A DNA stretch of 13,484 nt from JANJWP01 sp964540725 (GTDB lineage Bacteria > Patescibacteriota > Gracilibacteria > BD1-5 > UBA2023). Of this stretch, positions 8,385 to 13,484 are shown one piece after another. Below the pieces are notes generated by a model, which saw nothing but the letters and a program-made list of their open reading frames with translations, had not been told where the DNA came from and searched no databases. The position numbers and the translations under genes were made by a program. The DNA lies in contig CAZINU010000019.1 in the NCBI GenBank assembly GCA_964540725.1, positions 1 through 13,484 of the forward strand. The letters run 5' to 3'. Position 1 is the first letter of the stretch; each line of letters begins with the position of its first letter.

Positions 8385-9254
8385 ATGGAAACGAATACGG
8401 GTTCGACCCGCGGCAAGAAGGTCGCGTTCCTCGCGGCGGCCGTTTTTCAGATTCTCTGCGTATGTGCCATCGCGGCTCGCTATTGGTACGTCGACGCGAC
8501 GGGCACGACCTATTTCGTGCGGGCCGTCGGGGTCGACCCTCGCGACCTTTTCCGGGGAGACTACGTACGAATGGCGTACGGTCCGGTTTCTTCCTGGACG
8601 GGAACGTTTTCCGAATCCTTGCGTCCGGGAAACCGCGCGTACGTCGTTCCGGTCGTTCGGAACACGTCGCGATGAAACGAAATCGTCGGAATTTCTTCCG
8701 TCGGCTCTTCCGAACCGTCGGAACGTCCGTTCGTTCGGGCGACGGTCGCCTCGGTTTCCTACGGAAATCCGGACTACTCGGTCTCGCTTGCCGGCAGCGG
8801 CACCACCGGCGCGACGCTCGAATTCTCCAATCCCTACGAATTTCCGTACCTGCCGTACGGCGAGGGGTCGTACGCGGCGGGCCCCAAGACCCGTTTTGCC
8901 GTCGGAAGCGGCGTATTGGTCGAGCTTTCCGCTTCCGGAACGGTGGAGACCCTGTTTTCCGACGTCGCCGACTGTAAAGCGAATACGTTCTATTCCTCGA
9001 AGGTTCGCGAACTGACCGATACGGAAAAGGCGGAATTCTGCGTTTCGCTCCCGCGCGGTACAGTCGTCGCCGCTTCGGTCAAGAGAACGTTGGCGCTCGA
9101 ATACGGAGCCGACCGGTTCTTCGTGAAGGAAGACACGTGACGCGGAATCGAGGATTCGATCCGCGAGGGTGAGGTGTACGCCGTTTGGAAGGTCTCGGAC
9201 GGGGGAACGACCGTTCTCTCCGGATTGGAAATAAACGGTCTGACCATCCGGTAG
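8385..9254 (+). CDS. GDYXXLXY domain protein, membrane-anchored, two UGA-Gly codons
   Basis: This 289-residue protein has one N-terminal hydrophobic segment (about 12-31) that could be a signal anchor. The family signature appears as GDYVRMAY (58-65), within DLFRGDYVRMAYGPVSSW. Two TGA codons (8673-8675, 9138-9140) become Gly97 and Gly252. The second joins DRFFVKEDT to RGIEDSIREGEVYAVW, which matches the expected C-terminal half of this family, so the gene is intact rather than split in three. It follows DUF2157 by 12 bases and precedes DUF58 by 4, consistent with co-transcription. Its role is unknown; the anchored, otherwise soluble architecture suggests an extracytoplasmic domain working with the DUF2157 protein. 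There is no Shine-Dalgarno site. It ends in TAG. Confidence 0.87.
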
Positions 9255-9258
9255 TTCC

Positions 9259-10056
9259 ATGCGAGCACTCGACCTTTCCCGATTCAAAAACGCGACCCAC
9301 CTCGCTTCCGGCCGCCACGCGTCACTGTTTTCGGGGAACGGCGTGGAATTCGCGGGCCTTCGGGAATACGCTTGAGGGGATTCCCGACGCATCGACTGGA
9401 AATCGAGCCTCCGTTCTTCCAAGGTATTGGAACGGTCGTACGTGCCCGACCGCGAGATTCCCGTCTGGTTCGTGCTCGACGTGTCCGCCTCGATGGGGTA
9501 CGGGACTCCCGGATTCCGACCGATGGATACGGCTCTTGCGGCGTTCGATCTCGTCGCGGCGGGCGCCCGGCGTTCGGGCAACCCTTTCGCCGCCGTGGCT
9601 TTTGCCGATACGCCCGTCCTCCGACTGCCTCCGGGCAGGAGCCTTTCTTCCGTCGCGGCGTTCCGCCGATCCCTTACGACCCTCCTCGAAAATTCCCAAC
9701 CCGCTTTTTCCGAAGCCCTTCCCGTTTCCGAGCTCCGACTCCGTATTCGGTCGAAGTCCGTCGTCGTATTCGTTTCCGACCGGATTTTCGAATTTCCGCC
9801 GGAATTCGGCGCTTCGCTCCGACGTTCCCACGCGTTCTTTCTCCACGTTCGGAGCCCGCTCGAATCGGAACCCCCGATAACCGACGTCGCGACGTTCGGA
9901 AATGGGAACGGAACGTTCCTTTCCCCGGCTTCTTTCCGTGGTGCCGAAGCGAATCCGGAATCCGAACCGCGATCGTTCGATTGCGGAATCCCCGCCCTTT
10001 CGATCCCCTCGGGACTCGATCCGTATCCGGCGCTCGAACGGCTCCTTTCGAGGTAG
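9259..10056 (+). CDS. DUF58 / vWA-domain protein, one UGA-Gly codon
   Basis: This 265-residue protein has the DUF58 hallmark near its N-terminus: VEFAGLREYA, then UGA (Gly39), then GDSRRIDWK. This corresponds to the usual Y-x-P-G-D-x-x-R-x-I-D-W, with the UGA-Gly at the position where Pro is common. A von Willebrand A-like fold follows with the MIDAS motif DVSAS (D74, S76, S78) in WFVLDVSASMGYG. At 265 residues it is shorter than many DUF58 proteins and has no membrane segment. DUF58 proteins are regular partners of MoxR ATPases and this one closes the operon, so it is probably the protein the MoxR ATPase acts on or with. The ATG is 4 bases after the preceding TAG. It ends in TAG. Confidence 0.9.
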
Positions 10057-10218
10057 TCGCGACCAAGGTCCCGCTTTCGGGAACGGCCTTCGTTCGAAGC
10101 GCCGAAAATTGCCCCGATGCGGAAGGTCGGTATCGAACCATTTCCGCGAAAGCGCCGGTTCGTCCGTATTTCGGAACGATTTCGAACGCCCTTTATTTTC
10201 GTTTTCCCCTCCGTTCGC

Positions 10219-11364
10219 ATGCGCCACCGTACGCTCGCGCTCTTTCACGCTGCCGGCGCGACCCATTCGGAATTGTCGGATCTTTCCGCCGGTTTCCCGG
10301 AAATCGGGAAGGAGCCGTCCGACGACGGACTCCGAATCCTGCGTTCTTCCCGGCTTCGCCCCGACCGAGTCGCGAAGATTTCCGACGCCTTCCGGGCGAT
10401 CGATCCGGTACGGTTCGAGGCCGTGCTCGCGTCTCGGAACGTTCGGATCGTTTCCCGGTTCGACCCCGAATACCCCGAAGGGTTCTCGCGCCTTCCGAGC
10501 GCTCCGTTCCTCCTGTATCTCCGGTGAGAATTTCCCGACGGCGGGCGTTCGGTATCGGTCGTAGGGTCGAGAAAACATTCGCCGTACGGAAGGGGCGTAA
10601 CCGAATCGTTCGTGCGCGGTTTCGCGGCGAACGGGTGGTCCGTCGTCTCCGGCGGAGCATACGGCATCGATTCCGTCGCCCACGAAACGGCCCTTTCTTC
10701 CGGGGGCGCCACGATCGCGATCGTCGGAACCGGCATCGATTCGGACTATCCGGCCCGGCATCGGACGCTCTTCGACCGCATCGCCCAAACGCCCGGGTGC
10801 GGCGTACTGTCGTGTTTCCCTCTAGGAGCGGAAGCCATGCCGTACCATTTTCCCGTCCGCAATGCCCTCGTTGCCGCGTATTCCCGATGAACCCTCGTAA
10901 CCGAAGCTGCGGAAAATTCCGGAAGTCTCATTACCGCACGCCTCGCCCTCGAATTCAATCGCGAGGCCTTCGCGGTTCCGGGAGATATCGGACGTCCGAC
11001 GTCGGCCGGAACGAACGCGCTCGTCCGCGACGGCCTCGCCAAATGCGTCACGATTCCGGACGACGTGCTTGCCGAATTTGAAGGAAGCGTCGATTCTGGA
11101 CATGTCGCGAACTCCGTTCGAAACGATTTCGGCAGGCAACCGGCACTCTTTCCGTCCGATGGGCCGGAAGATCCGATTCTTCGGTTCCTCCAAAGCCGCG
11201 GAGGCGACCACGACGTCGACGCGATCGCGGCGGAGCTCGAAATGCCCGTTTCCGAGACTTCCTCCCGTCTCGCGAAATGGGAGATCGGGTGATTCGTCCA
11301 ATCGGACGCCTTGGGGCGGTACCGGTCGGCCGACCGGCGGAACTCGTTCGGAAATCGAAGATAG
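10219..11364 (+). CDS. dprA: DNA-processing protein DprA, three UGA-Gly codons
   Basis: DprA binds incoming single-stranded DNA and loads RecA during transformation and recombination. This copy has 381 residues, normal for the family. Seen: an N-terminal SAM-like region, RFDPEYPEGFSRLPSAPFLL, YLR-G103-EF, then the Rossmann-like core VVGSRKHSPYG with GSR at 116-118, SGGAYGIDSVAHETAL, GTGIDSDYPARHRTL, SR-G224-TLVTEAAENSGSLITA, AFAVPGDIGRPTSAGTNALV, and a C-terminal winged helix with KWEIG-G358-FV. Gly at all three UGA codons agrees with the family consensus. The ATG at 10219 gives a typical N-terminus; an in-frame ATG at 10117 would add 34 unusual basic residues. The 162-base gap after the DUF58 gene holds no clear gene and only weak promoter-like boxes (TTTCGG, 17 bases, TTTATT, ending near 10200). 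It ends in TAG. Confidence 0.94.
11322..11337. repeat. Perfect 16-bp palindrome inside the 3' end of dprA
   Basis: CCGGTCGGCCGACCGG is a perfect palindrome 24 bases before the dprA stop codon and about 120 bases before the next gene. No T-run follows, so it is not a standard terminator. It could be an operator for the following small genes or a coding coincidence. Confidence 0.5.
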
Positions 11365-11444
11365 CCGAAACGAGCGCGGACTTCGATAGGAGTGGACAAA
11401 TGCGGAATCGTCGGTACCATCCGCGACAGGACTTCGCAAAAACG

Positions 11445-11452
11445 AAAGGAGG
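11445..11452 (+). promoter_or_regulatory. Strong Shine-Dalgarno site deciding the start at 11458
   Basis: AAAGGAGG lies 5 bases before the ATG. It is nearly the full anti-16S consensus, unlike the starts of most other genes here, and it settles the start against the in-frame GTG at 11392. Confidence 0.8.
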
Positions 11453-11457
11453 ATGCT

Positions 11458-11814
11458 ATGTCCGAAAACAAAAGCTTTTGGAGCGAACCGATGCGCTCGA
11501 CGTTAAGGGGGTACTGGTACCTCATGGTCTGGGCGGTCGGAATGCTTTGGTTCGCGTTTCTTGTCCACGGTTTCGGACACGTACTCGGAAAAATCTTCGG
11601 AACCGCACAACCGTTGTCGTTCGTTGCAACGGTGGCGGCGGCGATAGCTTCATACGTTCTGGTCGGAAGGGGTGTCATTGCCCGGTTCTTTCCGCCGGAC
11701 ATGGAGCGTTCCCGCCTCATCGCATGGGGCGTCATGTCCTTCGCCTGGCTCGTTTCCATCGATTGGCCCTGGATGCGCAACAAACTCCAGCCGTACTTCC
11801 CGCCGTTCGAATAA
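11458..11814 (+). CDS. Small membrane protein of unknown function (118 aa)
   Basis: I do not recognise a family. The 118-residue protein has about three hydrophobic segments: GYWYLMVWAVGMLWFAFLVH near residue 20-40, FVATVAAAIASYVLVG near 54-70, and LIAWGVMSFAWLVSIDW near 85-101. It is rich in Trp, has a basic and proline-containing loop between segments two and three, and ends PYFPPFE. It has no UGA codon and ends in TAA. The next gene, 24 bases downstream, is of similar size and topology with an equally strong ribosome site, so the two are probably co-expressed. The start is set by AAAGGAGG five bases upstream. The strong ribosome site suggests high expression or a foreign origin. Codon use looks less uniform than in the neighbouring genes, but I did not count it. 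Confidence 0.8.
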   Translation: MSENKSFWSEPMRSTLRGYWYLMVWAVGMLWFAFLVHGFGHVLGKIFGTAQPLSFVATVAAAIASYVLVGRGVIARFFPPDMERSRLIAWGVMSFAWLVSIDWPWMRNKLQPYFPPFE

Positions 11815-11824
11815 CCCGATTCAT

Positions 11825-11830
11825 AGGAGG
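11825..11830 (+). promoter_or_regulatory. Strong Shine-Dalgarno site for the second small membrane protein
   Basis: AGGAGG lies 8 bases before the ATG at 11839, within the 24-base gap between the two small genes. Confidence 0.8.
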
Positions 11831-11838
11831 AAATTTCC

Positions 11839-12174
11839 ATGCATATAGCTTTGGAACTCAAGAATGCGGCCGTTTGGGTAGTCGGCCTCGTCACGTGGTT
11901 CGCATCCGGCATAGTGGCGACGTTGTTGTTCGCAGTTATGATGGGGCCGGCTGACGGTGACGCGGGGTTGTCGGTAATCCCGGAAGTTCTCATCGTTTTC
12001 GCCTTCATGGTCGGCTATTTTTTGGCAACGAACTTCGTTGCCAGGCTGCCCGCGATAGGTCGGACGCACGCATGGTTCGAATACGGATGGTTCGCTATTC
12101 CGCTCGCACTGCTGCTCGCACAAATTCCGCCATTCCGCGAAAAGGCGGAAACCCTTTGTCCCTACGTCGAATAG
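11839..12174 (+). CDS. Small membrane protein of unknown function (111 aa)
   Basis: I do not recognise a family. The 111-residue protein has three hydrophobic segments: AAVWVVGLVTWFASGIVATL near residue 10-30, VIPEVLIVFAFMVGYFLA near 46-63, and WFAIPLALLLAQIPPF near 84-99. The C-terminus is short and acidic (CPYVE). It resembles the preceding protein in size, segment number and C-terminal layout (a V-A-R stretch before the last loop, a K-rich turn after the last segment, then P-Y and a final Glu). The two could be diverged duplicates or two parts of one complex; this is inference from eye alignment. There is no UGA codon, the stop is TAG, and a strong terminator begins 18 bases later, closing the pair. 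Confidence 0.8.
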   Translation: MHIALELKNAAVWVVGLVTWFASGIVATLLFAVMMGPADGDAGLSVIPEVLIVFAFMVGYFLATNFVARLPAIGRTHAWFEYGWFAIPLALLLAQIPPFREKAETLCPYVE

Positions 12175-12192
12175 ATCGGCTTCGGACGTCCG

Positions 12193-12221
12193 GACGGCCC
12201 TTCGGGGCCGTCTTTTCTTTT
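12193..12221 (+). terminator. Strong intrinsic terminator after the small membrane genes
   Basis: GACGGCCC (12193-12200), the stable tetraloop TTCG, and GGGCCGTC (12205-12212) are followed by TTTTCTTTT. The stem is a perfect GC-rich 8 bp, so the small-gene pair and murG are likely separate transcription units. Confidence 0.9.
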
Positions 12222-12234
12222 GCTGTTTTTCGGA

Positions 12235-12247
12235 TAGGATGCCGAAC
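12235..12247 (+). promoter_or_regulatory. murG start region: short ribosome site or near-leaderless -10 box
   Basis: AGGA (12236-12239) is 8 bases before the ATG at 12248 and can serve as a weak Shine-Dalgarno site. The same bases form TAGGAT (12235-12240), a possible -10 box that would start transcription almost at the ATG and give a leaderless mRNA. The sequence cannot decide between them. An in-frame ATG at 12239 overlaps both and is less likely. Confidence 0.35.
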
Positions 12248-13300
12248 ATGAGAGAGTCGAACGCCGAACTCCGGACCGTCGTCCTTTCCGGAGGCGGAAC
12301 CGGCGGACACATATTTCCCCTCGTTTCCCTGAAAAAGGCCCTGGAACGCTCCGGGGATTTCGCGTTTGCCTGGATCGGGGAGAAATGATCGCTCGAAGAG
12401 AAGACCGCCGCGAAAGAAGGAATCGCCTTCCATGCGGTAAAATCCGGCAAGCTCCGGCGGTACTTCTCGTTTCGCACCTTCGTCGAGCCCTTCAATGTCC
12501 TCGCGGGTTTTTTTCAATCTCTCGGAATCCTCCGTCGCCTCCGTCCGGCGTTCGTGTTTTCGAAGGGCGGGTACGTTTCCCTTCCGGTCGCGGTTGCGGC
12601 GAAGGTTCTCGGAATTCCGGTCTACCTCCACGAATCCGACGCGATCCCGGGTCTTGCGAACCGATGGGTGGGGAGATTCTCGAAAACCGTGTTTCTCGGT
12701 TTCGCCGAAGCGGCGAAATACTTCCCGAAGGCCGAGACGGCCGTCGTCGGACAACTTTTGAATCCCGACGTGGATTGGGAAAAGGTGCGCGGTGAGCGTT
12801 CGTCCGAACGTTCCGCCCCCGTCGTCCTCGTCGTTTGCGGCAGTCTCGGATCTTCCCGGGTGTTCGAGGCGGTCTTGGAAGCGGTCGAAACGCTCCCGGA
12901 CGTTCGGTTCGAAGTCGTGCTCGGAACGCTCAACGCGGACTACCGCGAACGGTTCGAACGGTTTTCGAACGTCACGTGCCACGATTTTCTTTCGCAATCC
13001 GAAATGGCCGAAGCGTACGCCCGTGCCGGCATGGCCGTTACCCGTGCCGGGGCCACGACCCTCGGAGAGCTCGAAGCCGCCGGAATTCCCATGCTCATCG
13101 TTCCGCTCGAAGGCAGTGCCAATAACCACCAATGGGCGAACGCCCGGGCGTTCGAAAGGAAAGGGCAGCGGATTTTGGCGGAGAAGGATTTGAAGGGGTT
13201 GTCGAAGAGCGTTTCCGAATGCCTCGCGTCTCCCGAACCCCCTTCCGTCGTTCCGGGCAGAGGCGGGTGGAACGCGGTCGTATCCCCATTATTGCGATAA
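12248..13300 (+). CDS. murG: MurG, lipid II-forming GlcNAc transferase, one UGA-Gly codon
   Basis: MurG transfers GlcNAc from UDP-GlcNAc to lipid I at the inner face of the membrane to make lipid II for peptidoglycan. The 350-residue length is normal. Seen: the N-terminal glycine loop SGGGTGGHIFPL (14-25, His21), AWIGEK-G47-SLEEK with Gly encoded by TGA at 12386-12388, VFSKGGYVSLP, LHESDAIPGLANRW (His128, Glu129), and in the C-terminal domain the nucleotide-binding motifs CGSLGSSR, TRAGATTLGELEAAG and NHQWANARAF. The motif that reads HEQN in E. coli is HESD here. The gene stands alone between a terminator and a convergent gene that overlaps its end. The start at ATG 12248 follows AGGA at 8 bases. 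It ends in TAA. Confidence 0.95.
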
Positions 13301-13484
13301 ATCCGCAAATATCCCCCTTAAAACTCCTTGCGCCGCCACGGAGCTCCTTGCGACGTGGAGGTTTTCGGTCGTGAATTGCGAATAGAACGCGACCGTGTCG
13401 TTCGAGACGCCCACGAGAATGACGGGTTTTCCGGCACGGAGCGCCAAGCTGACTTCGGAAGAAGTTCAGAGATTCATTCCGTAT
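13289..13484 (-). CDS. C-terminal end of a Rossmann/LOG-like protein, 5' part off the window
   Basis: Only the last 64 or so residues are present. They read YGMNL, UGA-Gly (13466-13468), TSSEVSLALRAGKPVILVGV and then a short tail ending LRGIFADLSQ with TAA. The G-T-x-S-E-x-x-x-A-L-x-x-G-K-P-V-I pattern resembles the nucleotide-binding part of LOG/TIGR00725-like (SLOG) proteins, and the UGA falls on the Gly of that motif, which fits code 25. Function cannot be specified: relatives include cytokinin-activating phosphoribohydrolases and nucleotide sensors. The gene is convergent with murG and the two coding ends overlap by 12 bases, leaving no room for a shared intergenic terminator. Confidence 0.6.

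Noticed and set aside
6287..8977. Plus-strand open frame of about 900 codons across moxR and DUF2157
   Set aside because: It is extremely Arg-rich and out of frame with the clear MoxR and DUF2157 proteins that cover the same bases.
10057..10218. Extra short gene between the DUF58 gene and dprA
   Set aside because: One frame looks faintly protein-like but has no start codon and runs on into dprA out of frame. Treated as intergenic, possibly holding a weak dprA promoter.
6702..10220. Long open minus-strand frame of about 1170 codons opposite the moxR operon
   Set aside because: Its translation is Arg/Gly/Glu-rich without family motifs and it lies antisense to four well-supported genes. Long antisense frames are common in GC-rich coding DNA.
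11392..11457. In-frame GTG extension reading DKCGIVGTIRDR, similar to the N-terminus of class II glutamine amidotransferases
   Set aside because: The catalytic Cys would not be at position 1 or 2 after the start, nothing further resembles an amidotransferase, and the strong ribosome site at 11445-11452 points to the ATG at 11458. Probably coincidence.
11400..11954. Overlapping frame starting at ATG 11400 behind an AGGAG-like site
   Set aside because: It runs out of frame through the small membrane gene with an Arg-rich, low-quality translation; it stays open largely because TGA is not a stop.
1..13484. UGA = Trp (code 4) as the explanation for in-frame TGA
   Set aside because: TGG is used normally for Trp, and the TGA positions align with conserved Gly (DnaE G430, DprA G103 and G224), not Trp.

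Overview
The window reads as chromosomal DNA of a candidate-phyla (CPR/Patescibacteria) bacterium that translates UGA as glycine (genetic code 25, known from Gracilibacteria/BD1-5 and Absconditabacteria/SR1). Under the standard code most genes here look broken by TGA. Reading TGA as Gly restores full-length conserved proteins, often at glycines that are near-invariant: DnaE VGPGR-G-SAAG, DprA LYLR-G and SR-G-TLVTEA, and DprA WEIG-G-FV. I count at least 16 in-frame TGA codons, while every resolved gene ends in TAA or TAG. Base composition is GC-rich by eye (well above 50%), which seems high for a code-25 organism.

Layout, left to right. (1) Positions 1-1252, minus strand: a Rep_trans-like putative replication initiator that runs off the left edge. 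(2) 1253-1842: a hairpin-rich non-coding stretch with terminators and one doubtful 48-residue ORF. (3) 1843-1917, minus: tRNA-Phe(GAA) with encoded CCA and its own promoter. (4) 1982-5914, minus: dnaE, the replicative DNA polymerase III alpha subunit, with five UGA-Gly codons. (5) 5915-6185: a divergent promoter region. (6) 6186-10056, plus: a tight four-gene operon of MoxR AAA+ ATPase, DUF2157 membrane protein, GDYXXLXY protein and DUF58 vWA protein. (7) 10219-11364, plus: dprA. (8) 11458-12174, plus: two small membrane proteins of unknown function with strong Shine-Dalgarno sites, closed by a strong terminator. (9) 12248-13300, plus: murG. (10) 13289-13484, minus: the C-terminal end of a Rossmann/LOG-like protein that overlaps the murG 3' end.

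Functional picture. dnaE (replication), dprA (loading of incoming single-stranded DNA for recombination) and murG (peptidoglycan lipid II synthesis) are housekeeping genes. The MoxR/DUF58 pair is a known partnership of an AAA+ chaperone with a vWA protein, here wrapped around a DUF2157-GDYXXLXY membrane pair, which suggests an envelope-associated module. The most unusual features are the recoded UGA, a general lack of Shine-Dalgarno sites (pyrimidine-rich tracts precede several starts instead) set against two small membrane genes with near-perfect ones, and a Rep-like gene plus hairpin cluster on the 3' side of tRNA-Phe that could mark an integrated element. I found no CRISPR array, rRNA or transposase.
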